Origin: Halorhodospira sp.
GTDB lineage: Bacteria; Pseudomonadota; Gammaproteobacteria; Nitrococcales; Halorhodospiraceae
Length of the DNA: 22,565 bases
Reading direction: 5' to 3'
Assembly: GCA_007121755.1 (NCBI GenBank)
Contig: SKJZ01000102.1
Coordinates: forward strand, 1-22,565
Position numbers and translations under genes: made by a program. The first letter of the stretch is position 1. Every line of letters starts with the position of its first letter. This document shows, piece by piece, positions 16,759 through 22,565 of the stretch. Below the pieces are notes generated by a model. That model was not told the origin of the DNA, made no database searches, and was given only the letters and a program-made list of their open reading frames with translations.

Positions 16759-17252
16759 TATTCATCTTTTTTTAAAAATTTACGTACCTGTATGTCGTAA
16801 AATTCTTCTATTAATTTATCAATCTTTTCCCTGTGTTTCTCTGTAACTTCTTCAAGAAACTTGCTTCCAAGTTCACCATTCACAATTGGATAACCTTCTT
16901 CGGAATGTCTCTGGGCTATTGCAAAGGCCACTGAAAGTGCTTCTCTGTGATCTGATATACCAAGTTTTCTTTGAACCCAATTATACAGACCTGTTATATA
17001 TTTTGATTGGCCACCTCTGCCTTGGCCTCTGTTTCTTCTTGTATATGGAACCCTTTCTGGGGGCACACCTTCGGATAAATATAATCCATAATCTCTGCCC
17101 CAAATTTCCACCTTTATATCAGGACCCTTACGCTCAATAACTCCTTCAAGAGATTCTTGAAATTGACCAGTATCGGGGTGTCCTTTAAGTGTAAATTCAT
17201 CATCAATTAATTCAATAAGTATATCAATTAATTCATATAATTTAGAGTCCAT
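16758..17252 (-). CDS. HK97 gp10-like head-tail joining protein
   Basis: I prefer the ATG at 17252 (MDSKLYELIDILIELI, 164 residues) to the upstream in-frame ATG at 17282, because it leaves only an 11-base overlap with the gene before. The pattern agrees with gp10-type tail-completion proteins: an N-terminal helix, a central part with EGVIERKGPDIKVEIWG and the nearby GLYLSEGVPPER, a Gly/Arg-rich loop (RRNRGQGRGGQ), and a C-terminal helix. Such proteins form a ring at the head-tail interface. The C-terminus (VRKFLKKDE) is strongly charged. Family assignment is by pattern and position next to the 145-residue protein, which looks like its usual partner. Confidence 0.6.
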   Translation of the reverse strand: MDSKLYELIDILIELIDDEFTLKGHPDTGQFQESLEGVIERKGPDIKVEIWGRDYGLYLSEGVPPERVPYTRRNRGQGRGGQSKYITGLYNWVQRKLGISDHREALSVAFAIAQRHSEEGYPIVNGELGSKFLEEVTEKHREKIDKLIEEFYDIQVRKFLKKDE

Positions 17253-17679
17253 AACACCTAATTGGTAATGTGAAACGTACAAACGATTGCGTATTCACTG
17301 TTTGTGCCTGATCTGCTTCGTAATAACGTATATTCACATCTTTCTTTTTAATTTTTATTAACATCTTATCTGATGCTGCAATGGCATCAAACAGATCATT
17401 TGCTTCACCAAGCATAAATTGAATAAACTCAAAATCATCACCTTCTCCTGTTGTAAATTTTGCCGATATCTCCCTTCTTATGCCAACCCAAATGGTCAAA
17501 TCCGTATCATATTCGCAACCGGATTTTGGTTCAAATCGTAATATAAATGGTTCAATAATAACTTCCCTGTTGGTTATGGTTCTTTTCCGATTATAACTAA
17601 CCTTTGTTCCAAACCAAGTGGCATATCCTTTATCCTGAATTATTTTTTGCAATTCATTTTTTAAATTTACAATATTCAT
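17242..17679 (-). CDS. Tail-completion-like protein (putative)
   Basis: A 145-residue protein beginning MNIVNLKNELQKIIQDKG. Its layout (N-terminal helix, then beta strands, then an amphipathic helix near MLGEANDLFDAIAAS and a final strand ending FVRFTLPIRCYGL) is that of small phage tail-terminator or completion proteins, which bind the end of the tail tube. ATG overlaps the -1-frame stop of the upstream chaperone gene as ATGA and its own stop overlaps the gp10-like gene by 11 bases, placing it firmly in the head-tail joining block. I cannot name the family; the assignment is by size, pattern and neighbours. Confidence 0.5.
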   Translation of the reverse strand: MNIVNLKNELQKIIQDKGYATWFGTKVSYNRKRTITNREVIIEPFILRFEPKSGCEYDTDLTIWVGIRREISAKFTTGEGDDFEFIQFMLGEANDLFDAIAASDKMLIKIKKKDVNIRYYEADQAQTVNTQSFVRFTLPIRCYGL

Positions 17680-18538
17680 TTCTTTCTTCTTTTTTTATTT
17701 TTTTCCATCTGACGTTTTTGTTCATCAGCCTGATCTGCATAGTAATTTAAGATTTCACACAGTTTCCAGATAGACATCTTTTCAACATCTTCCACAGTGC
17801 CAGCAACCCCCTGATTGGCAGTACTAATAATCCAAGCATTGTAAGGCCGATCCTTCTTAATCGACTCGTCTTTTGGTCTTCTAAAGACACTTTTGAAGCG
17901 ATTGCGTAGTTGATGTAGAAGAAGTATATGTAAAAAAAAACCTCCCATACAATTGACATGGGCAACTCATAGAACACTTCGGCACGTTTTGCAACCCTCT
18001 CGTCATCGTACACCTCATCTTTGTCTTCTTTGATATAAAGTGCTGCCAGTAAATTAAGTGCTTCCACACCCTTTCCTTTCGCTTTGGAAATGTGATTCAT
18101 CAGGTTATTTGCTTCTGTCACAAACTTTGAACGTTCCTTATAACCAATAATTTGTTCACCATTAACATTTAATGTTTCAGGTAAATAATATGTTTTATCC
18201 TTAAATTTAAATTCTTGTATTCCTATTGGTTTATATGTTTCTATGTTGAGATAGTATAGATGATAAATTAATTCTTTCACATACGAAAACAACACAAACA
18301 CAAAAGCATTATCCATATCAACAAATTTTGAGATATTTGGGAAGGACAGAATTTTAATATATTCTCTCATCAACTCTATTTCACCGGTTGTAAAATTATC
18401 GGGATCTTCTTCCTTATGAAGTTTCTCAAGAGTTTTTTCATCAATTTCAATCCGTGATAATGCAATGGCTTCTCTTAGTGTGATTTCTTCCCACACAGTT
18501 TTTAGTGAATAAGATTTCTTTAAAAATTTAAATTTCAT
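17676..18538 (-). CDS. Probable tail assembly chaperone with -1 frameshift
   Basis: The 0-frame (18538 to a stop at 17747) encodes 263 residues beginning MKFKFLKKSYSLKTVWEEI. A -1 shift at the T9 run (17932-17940) joins residues 1-202 to 85 residues of the other frame, giving 287 residues and ending at 17676. The N-terminal part has the motif WEEITLREAIALSRIE followed by a helical region, as in siphophage tail assembly chaperones, which are made in two lengths by frameshifting. The second frame is natural-looking (VEDVEKMSIWKLCEILNYYA), and its TGA overlaps the ATG of the next gene as ATGA, whereas the 0-frame stop leaves a gap of 67 bases. Unlike most, it lies next to the portal, not the tape measure. 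A missing T in the homopolymer is the alternative. Confidence 0.6.
17932..17940 (-). other. Slippery T9 run, candidate -1 frameshift site
   Basis: In the 0 frame the codons read GTT TTT TTT TAC, so the heptamer T TTT TTT allows a clean -1 slip with re-pairing of both tRNAs. It follows codons for PMSIVWE and is the only long homopolymer in the overlap of the two frames. Confidence 0.55.
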
Positions 18539-19707
18539 TATATAATTTTTTCAAATTTTTCTCTCAATTCCTCATCTGAAAATTGCACACCCAAATTCCT
18601 TAATCTTTCATAGTTGCGCAATTTATCTGCTATTTCATCGTCACTATTTGGCACAAATTTAAACTCAACATTTGTTGATAAATTCGGAAACCACAATTTC
18701 AAATAATCAACAAAATCATAATTTAAAACATCCAAAATATAGACCTCATCTGAACTATACTTTGACCGTTGTTCTTCTTGGTGGACCTCTGCTTGTGAAC
18801 GTGAGGATCCATCTACGGTTGTCATGGTTTGCCCCAAAATTAAAATGGCCAATTCTTCCTTAATCATTTTCATGTAATTTTCGAACAATTGGTTTTGGGA
18901 CGGGGAAGATTGATTATCCATTTGAAGGTCCATACCATCAGGAATTTCAAGCACACCACCACCCGCTCTATTTTCAATTGCTTTGGCAATTCGATCCATA
19001 TTCTGGTCGTCCGAATAACCTCTAACCTTTAGTGTGGTGAAGTTTTCAGAAGCAAGGTCAAGATATTTAGAGTATGTAAACATTCCTAACCTTCTATACA
19101 GTGACAGTAAAGTTATTTTACTTAACAGTCCAAGATCATCTGGATCACCAATAAATAAACAGTCATCTCTATCTTCGAACGACACACCACTATCATCTGT
19201 CTGGTGCTGTAAAACTTCTTTACGATAAGGATTAATATGTTTATGCGGAATTACGGTATAATCAAACCAATCCTTGTCTTTGTAACGTATCTTATCAAAT
19301 TCAAATAATTGAAAACCCCAAAATTTAGTTAAGATTATGTCTTCGGTAAATTGCCTGAATTTAGGTGAAGACAAAAAATAACCAACATCCTCAATTGGTT
19401 CACCATTTTCGTTCACCAGAACTAATGTTTTATTAGTTACATTTTCCAATCGTTTATCAAGCAAAGATGATACATGACTATCAACCATAAGAGTGGTCAA
19501 ATAACTGTCATACAGCATCACACGCATCTGCAACAGCTTAGATGAAGCGGCTTCTAGCGCATCAACATATTTATCAATTGCAGGGGTTATTCTTTGTTTG
19601 CTGACTTCATAAATTTGAAATCTATTGCTTGCATCCCTTTCATAAGGGAATGCATTCTTGGGTACATTTCTCTTTTTGTTTTTGTCAAATAGATCAATTA
19701 GTTTCAT
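18538..19707 (-). CDS. Portal protein, Mu gp29-like (DUF935)
   Basis: A 389-residue protein forming the dodecameric ring through which DNA enters the head. Family pattern: an N-terminal part with an anchoring region, a central mixed fold with FWGFQLFEFDKI near 130-141 and the segment AGGGVLEIPDG near 250-260, a helix ending in LAILILGQTMTT near 290-300, then the signature SSRSQAEVHQEEQRSKY near 305 that closely matches DUF935 portals of Mu-like phages. The length is a little short of Mu gp29 because the C-terminal domain is small. It is separated from large terminase by a 61-base gap carrying a TCGTATTTA motif, and its stop overlaps the next ATG (TAATG). Confidence 0.88.
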   Translation of the reverse strand: MKLIDLFDKNKKRNVPKNAFPYERDASNRFQIYEVSKQRITPAIDKYVDALEAASSKLLQMRVMLYDSYLTTLMVDSHVSSLLDKRLENVTNKTLVLVNENGEPIEDVGYFLSSPKFRQFTEDIILTKFWGFQLFEFDKIRYKDKDWFDYTVIPHKHINPYRKEVLQHQTDDSGVSFEDRDDCLFIGDPDDLGLLSKITLLSLYRRLGMFTYSKYLDLASENFTTLKVRGYSDDQNMDRIAKAIENRAGGGVLEIPDGMDLQMDNQSSPSQNQLFENYMKMIKEELAILILGQTMTTVDGSSRSQAEVHQEEQRSKYSSDEVYILDVLNYDFVDYLKLWFPNLSTNVEFKFVPNSDDEIADKLRNYERLRNLGVQFSDEELREKFEKII

Positions 19708-19756
19708 AAGTTTGTGGTTTAAATTGCCGCCAGATGAGAGTGTAATGGCTTTTACG

Positions 19757-19765
19757 TAAATACGA
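19757..19765 (-). promoter_or_regulatory. Copy C of the TCGTATTTA motif
   Basis: The minus strand reads TCGTATTTA then CGTAAAAG, 3 bases after the large-terminase stop. The portal ATG at 19707 is 49 bases downstream. It lies in the only sizeable gap between these two genes. Confidence 0.45.
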
Positions 19766-19768
19766 AAA

Positions 19769-21025
19769 TTATACGGGGATTAGTCCTCTTCTCCCAATTC
19801 CCGGTCGTGGTACATCTCTGTACTGATATTTCTGATCATTATGATACATTGCCACATAACGGATACCATCGATTGAATGGTTCCACAGATCAATTGGTTG
19901 TGGTCTTCCTTTTGAGTCTTTCACGGGCTTACCTTGTCTGTCTTTTGCCCATTTGTAATTTCTAAATTCTTTAATTGTGTTGATTGAATTTTTGGTCACA
20001 TATATGTTTGCCAGTTGCAGCAATGATATGCCGTAATTAACAGATCCTTGTGGTTTTTCAATGGCATAAATGTTAACCCCATAAGATTCAATTTCAGCAA
20101 TTGATTTAGGTTCTGATGAATCAGCAATGACTTTATAATTATCTTTTAAAATTCTATCTTTAATTATTGAAGTTAAATTCTTATTTGATAATTCAGTCTG
20201 ATAAGCCACCTCATCCACATAGATATCGATTACGGGCTGTTTATGATCTCCGAGTATAAAGACCTCATTAATTGATGAAGGGTCATTAGAGTAGCCGAAA
20301 TCAAGCGAGAGATACTGCATTTTTGCTTTATCATAAATCTCTTCAGGGATATAATCGATTAATTTAATTGTTGGTATCACCAGTCCTTCAGCAACACCCA
20401 TTTCACCATCAATGTAAACACGTTTATAGTTGGGGTCTTTATTCCCCCTTGCGATCATTGTTTTAATAATTGATTCTTCTAGAAACTCATTGTCTTTGTA
20501 GGTTGAAATGATTAATTCATACTCACCATCAAAGTCAGGGTTTTGCATTATTTCTTCTTGGACCCAGAATTCACCAGTAGGGTTGTAGTCAAGATATGTA
20601 CGCTTACGTGTTCTTGCAATTAATTGAAAGGCAGTTTCATAGGGTACATTGTTGCACTCATTAATAAATAAGAAATCCCTGGCTGAACCAAGTGCTCGAC
20701 CGGGATTTTCAACAGAGAAGAATTCAATTATGCTGCCTGTTGGGAACCTGTAAATTGATTCGGTTTTATTCCAACGATTATCATCCCATAGGCCGGATGT
20801 TTGCATTATTTGAATGAAATCTCTTATGGCACCTCTTTTCAAGAAGGGCATATTTTCAGCGACAATTGAAATGATGCTATTGGGAGTTTGAAGGGCTTCA
20901 AGAATTAGTATCTGGGTAATTGAAATGGTTTTACCAGATCTACCACCGCCTTGAGATATTACAATTTTTTTCTTGCATTCATAATGCTTCTTAAATGCGG
21001 TGGTGATGTCTAAATTAATTTCCAT
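19769..21025 (-). CDS. terL: Terminase large subunit
   Basis: A 418-residue packaging motor and nuclease. N-terminal ATPase: Walker A GGGRSGKT at 26-33, Walker B with catalytic Glu in FLFINECNN near 115-123, and a coupling-type segment DYNPTGEFWV near 150-160. C-terminal RNase H-like nuclease: acidic residues in LSLDFGYSND (about 239-248), ADSSEPKS (about 300) and the D of NHSIDGIRY (about 381). The length agrees with the compact Terminase_3/6 group. ATG at 21025 is preceded by an A/T-rich leader; a 59-base gap separates it from the 65-residue gene and holds an 8-pair inverted repeat. With the small subunit and the portal next door the packaging module is complete. Confidence 0.95.
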   Translation of the reverse strand: MEINLDITTAFKKHYECKKKIVISQGGGRSGKTISITQILILEALQTPNSIISIVAENMPFLKRGAIRDFIQIMQTSGLWDDNRWNKTESIYRFPTGSIIEFFSVENPGRALGSARDFLFINECNNVPYETAFQLIARTRKRTYLDYNPTGEFWVQEEIMQNPDFDGEYELIISTYKDNEFLEESIIKTMIARGNKDPNYKRVYIDGEMGVAEGLVIPTIKLIDYIPEEIYDKAKMQYLSLDFGYSNDPSSINEVFILGDHKQPVIDIYVDEVAYQTELSNKNLTSIIKDRILKDNYKVIADSSEPKSIAEIESYGVNIYAIEKPQGSVNYGISLLQLANIYVTKNSINTIKEFRNYKWAKDRQGKPVKDSKGRPQPIDLWNHSIDGIRYVAMYHNDQKYQYRDVPRPGIGRRGLIPV

Positions 21026-21058
21026 TAAAGAAATATTTCTGTAATTAAAATTATCATT

Positions 21059-21079
21059 ATTGTAGAAAAAATCTACAAT
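21059..21079. other. Inverted repeat ahead of large terminase
   Basis: An 8-pair perfect stem (ATTGTAGA with TCTACAAT) with five-base loop lies between the 65-residue gene and large terminase. No U-tract of note follows on the minus strand, so it is a weak terminator at best; a processing or translation-tuning hairpin is possible. Confidence 0.45.
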
Positions 21080-21084
21080 CGGAA

Positions 21085-21282
21085 TTATCTTGCTAACCTA
21101 ATACTCTGAACCAGAGGTATATCCGGAAATATTGTCTCGCAGGAATCAACAACCATTAAAGAAATTTTGTCGATAATAAGGTAATAAATATTCCCATCAT
21201 CGTCTTCTGATGTTATTTGAACCAGATCTAACTTGTTTTTATTAAAGAATTTTTTCTTTAATTTACGACATTTACATCCCAT
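21085..21282 (-). CDS. Small protein between terminase genes, 65 residues
   Basis: Begins MGCKCRKLKKKFFNKNK, with a C-x-C pair and a strongly basic first 17 residues, followed by a beta-rich acidic middle (SEDDDGNIYYLIIDK). Too few cysteines for a classical zinc finger by itself, though Cys48 (VVDSCETIF) is a third candidate. Its ATG overlaps the stop of the small-terminase gene as TAATG and its position between the two terminase genes suggests a packaging accessory, but the function is not shown by the sequence. Confidence 0.6.
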   Translation of the reverse strand: MGCKCRKLKKKFFNKNKLDLVQITSEDDDGNIYYLIIDKISLMVVDSCETIFPDIPLVQSIRLAR

Positions 21283-21722
21283 TAGTCATCCTTTTTATCC
21301 TTGTAGTTAAGGTTAATGTCCAATGTACCTTCAGTTTTATCATCTCTGATGATATGTTGCTTATCGGCTCTCTTGTAGTATGCCCGTAACCCGAAAAGTG
21401 CAACGTAGGAATCCACTTCACGTTTTAAAGCCTTCTCAAATAATCTCCCTTCCGTCTTGGCCTGAACCATGTCGAACATTTCAATTATTTCAGAATTATC
21501 CTTGAATTTGGTTCGCATGTGGTTAAACCAATCAAGATAGAGGTTTTCTTTTTGCGCCAAAATTATAAGAGCACAAATTTCACCATCTTTGTCATTTTGC
21601 AACAACCGCAACATGCGTTTCAGCCTTTTCTTGACAACATCTGCTGTCCACTTCTCAGAAGCAGTATTCCCATCCCGCCACCTTCCATCCTTATATCTGT
21701 TTTTTTTATCTTTTTCTGTCAT
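21282..21722 (-). CDS. terS: Terminase small subunit (probable)
   Basis: A 146-residue, charged, mostly helical protein (MTEKDKKNRYKDGRWRDGN onward). The N-terminal third is basic, as expected for DNA recognition; helices around KKRLKRMLRLLQNDKDGE and NSEIIEMFDMVQAKTEG could make the oligomerisation core, and the C-terminus is charged (DINLNYKDKKDD), usual for contact with the large subunit. It lies one small gene before large terminase, the standard order. A TCGTATTTA motif 19 bases before its ATG may start the packaging-head transcript. Family assignment is mainly by position and pattern. Confidence 0.65.
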   Translation of the reverse strand: MTEKDKKNRYKDGRWRDGNTASEKWTADVVKKRLKRMLRLLQNDKDGEICALIILAQKENLYLDWFNHMRTKFKDNSEIIEMFDMVQAKTEGRLFEKALKREVDSYVALFGLRAYYKRADKQHIIRDDKTEGTLDINLNYKDKKDD

Positions 21723-21741
21723 ATTTTATGGGGTTTTTCAA

Positions 21742-21750
21742 TAAATACGA
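21742..21750 (-). promoter_or_regulatory. Copy D of the TCGTATTTA motif
   Basis: The minus strand reads TCGTATTTA then TTGAAAAA, 5 bases after the stop of the kinase-like gene. The small-terminase ATG at 21722 follows 19 bases later, a spacing close to that of copy A. Confidence 0.45.
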
Positions 21751-21755
21751 TTATT

Positions 21756-22106
21756 TTAGGGGTAAAAGTCCAATAAAACAACTTTTCCCTTATAATAACC
21801 CAAATTTCGGGAATGTATATCATATGTTATTCTTCCCGGTAACACTTCCCGTACTTTAAGATATAATTCCTTGTATTCACCATACAAATATTTGGCCTTA
21901 TTTGGGTATTTACGGTCGAAATAAGACGTGTCGGCAATTTCAGACAGATATGAACACTCATCAACCATTCGTATCACAGGGGGGGCCAAACCATGCTCTG
22001 CGGCTATTTTTTGTGCTTCATATGAATGTTCTGCTTGCTCTTTTGTTTTAAATGTCTTTAAACCGGTTTTGGTACAAAAACTTGCGTATACACCATTTTT
22101 TATCAT
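21756..22106 (-). CDS. Very small protein-kinase-like protein, 116 residues
   Basis: The C-terminal part has the order of a kinase catalytic core: ITYDIHSRNLG at 93-103, matching the D-x-H-x-x-N catalytic loop of small kinase-like and aminoglycoside-kinase folds, followed by GKVVLLDFYP at 107-116, where LLDF stands for the metal-binding D-F-G. Before it lie KTFKTKEQAEHSYEAQ (a possible Lys/Glu pair) and HGLAPPVIRM, the usual strand of the N lobe. At 116 residues it ends right at the D-F motif, so it lacks a full C lobe. Full kinases need over 200 residues, so it may be a pseudokinase, a regulator or a minimal enzyme. It starts at ATG 22106, overlapping the upstream stop as ATGA. Confidence 0.6.
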   Translation of the reverse strand: MIKNGVYASFCTKTGLKTFKTKEQAEHSYEAQKIAAEHGLAPPVIRMVDECSYLSEIADTSYFDRKYPNKAKYLYGEYKELYLKVREVLPGRITYDIHSRNLGYYKGKVVLLDFYP

Positions 22107-22404
22107 TTCTTTTTCTCCAATTTTTTGTAAAAATCACCATAAATTTCCATTATCTTTTTTTTGCGATAATTATTCACGGCATAATTATGATTAGGCAAAA
22201 AGTCATAGTCCACATATGCATTTATATAATTCTCCTTTCGCTTTTCAAGGTATAAAGTATTTTTCCTGAGAAATCCCTTGGTATTGAATGCCTTATTCAT
22301 GTAATAGGGAGAAATACCATAATTTTCCACAGCATAATCAACCATTTCGCTTTTTGAAATTCTTTTATTGCCCTCAAAGGTTCGGGCCGTTTCATATATC
22401 CCTT
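22103..22404 (-). CDS. Phage gene of unknown function, 5' end cut by a junction
   Basis: The frame has an ATG at 22345 (MVDYAVENYG), but sensible protein continues upstream of it (IYETARTFEGNKRISKSE) to about 22400, where the DNA changes to an archaeal-like sequence. The true start is therefore missing. The visible part is about 100 residues, helical, aromatic and basic at the end (YRKKKIMEIYGDFYKKLEKKK). It overlaps the kinase-like gene by ATGA, so they belong together. A DNA-binding or host-takeover role cannot be told from the sequence. Confidence 0.6.
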
Positions 22405-22565
22405 CAACAGCACGTCTGAGTCCACCGAATATCCGATGAGCATGAGCAGAGCCGTGACAGTCCCCAGTGTGAGGTCGATACCAATGACCTGCATCATCGC
22501 GAGTGGAACCATGATGTCGGAGAACGCCGACGCGACCACTGCAACCGAGGGGATGGACGTCCTGA
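22405..22565 (-). pseudogene. secF: Fragment of an archaeal-type SecF gene
   Basis: Translating from the right edge gives about 53 residues with two hydrophobic segments and the signature LLMLIGYSVDSDVLL, which is the well-conserved archaeal (methanogen-type) SecF transmembrane motif, part of the SecDF protein-export membrane complex. Preceding residues (SVAVVASAFSDIMVPLAMM) fit the same region. Both ends are missing: the left is cut at about 22404 and the right by the window. The DNA here is clearly GC-rich and unlike the rest. After VLL the frame runs into phage DNA in a wrong frame and stops at 22297. I regard it as foreign DNA joined to the phage contig. Confidence 0.8.

Noticed and set aside
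17253..17282. Upstream ATG for the gp10-like protein
   Set aside because: It would overlap the preceding gene by 41 bases; the ATG at 17252 gives an 11-base overlap and starts at the first amphipathic helix.
22297..22404. C-terminal extension of the SecF frame (KGYMKRPEPLRA onward) as a real fused protein
   Set aside because: Those residues are an out-of-frame reading of phage DNA, whose natural frame is IYETARTFEGNKR; the SecF frame simply runs on to a chance stop.

Overview
The window is almost entirely one late (structural and packaging) gene block of a tailed bacteriophage, with every supported gene on the minus strand, so it reads from the right edge to the left. The DNA is AT-rich and genes are tightly packed with ATGA, TAATG and TGATG junctions. 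Start codons are preceded by A/T-rich leaders without a clear Shine-Dalgarno sequence, which is typical of Bacteroidetes hosts. Together with the protein families (Mu gp29-like portal, BspA-type repeats, collagen-like fibre) this suggests a siphovirus-like phage or prophage of a Bacteroidetes bacterium, probably from a metagenome.

Layout in transcription order. Right edge (22405-22565): a GC-rich fragment whose translation looks like archaeal SecF, joined abruptly to phage DNA and probably a chimeric contig end. 21.7-22.4 kb: a gene cut by that junction and a very small protein-kinase-like gene. 19.7-21.7 kb: small terminase, a 65-residue protein and large terminase. 17.2-19.7 kb: DUF935-type portal, then a probable tail-assembly-chaperone gene with a -1 frameshift at a run of nine T, then a tail-completion-like gene. 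15.7-17.3 kb: a gp10-like protein and a 348-residue structural protein. 9.6-15.7 kb: a 2027-residue tail/adhesin protein ending in two large arrays of BspA-type (DUF285) repeats. 5.4-9.6 kb: a 32-residue ORF, a family-2-like glycosyltransferase and the tape measure protein. 4.0-5.3 kb: tail tube candidate, 59-residue protein and head-tail connector. 1-4.0 kb: ClpP-type prohead protease fused to a scaffold-like region, a decoration-like protein, the major capsid protein, a 125-residue protein and a collagen-like fibre gene that runs off the left edge.

The genes together describe one particle: terminase packages DNA through the portal into a shell made of capsid protein and trimmed by the protease-scaffold; the connector, gp10-like and completion-like proteins join head to tail; chaperone, tape measure and tube build the tail; the giant repeat protein and the collagen-like protein are candidates for host contact. 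The tail block lies between portal and capsid genes, which is not the usual portal-protease-capsid order.

The points most worth a second look are the archaeal SecF junction, the frameshift, a conserved 9-base core motif (TCGTATTTA on the minus strand) in four gene gaps, the recently expanded 75-bp repeat arrays with a 50-bp perfect duplication, the pairing of a glycosyltransferase carrying a D-x-H motif with a mucin-like threonine linker, and the 116-residue kinase-like protein. No tRNA, rRNA, CRISPR array, integrase or insertion sequence was seen.
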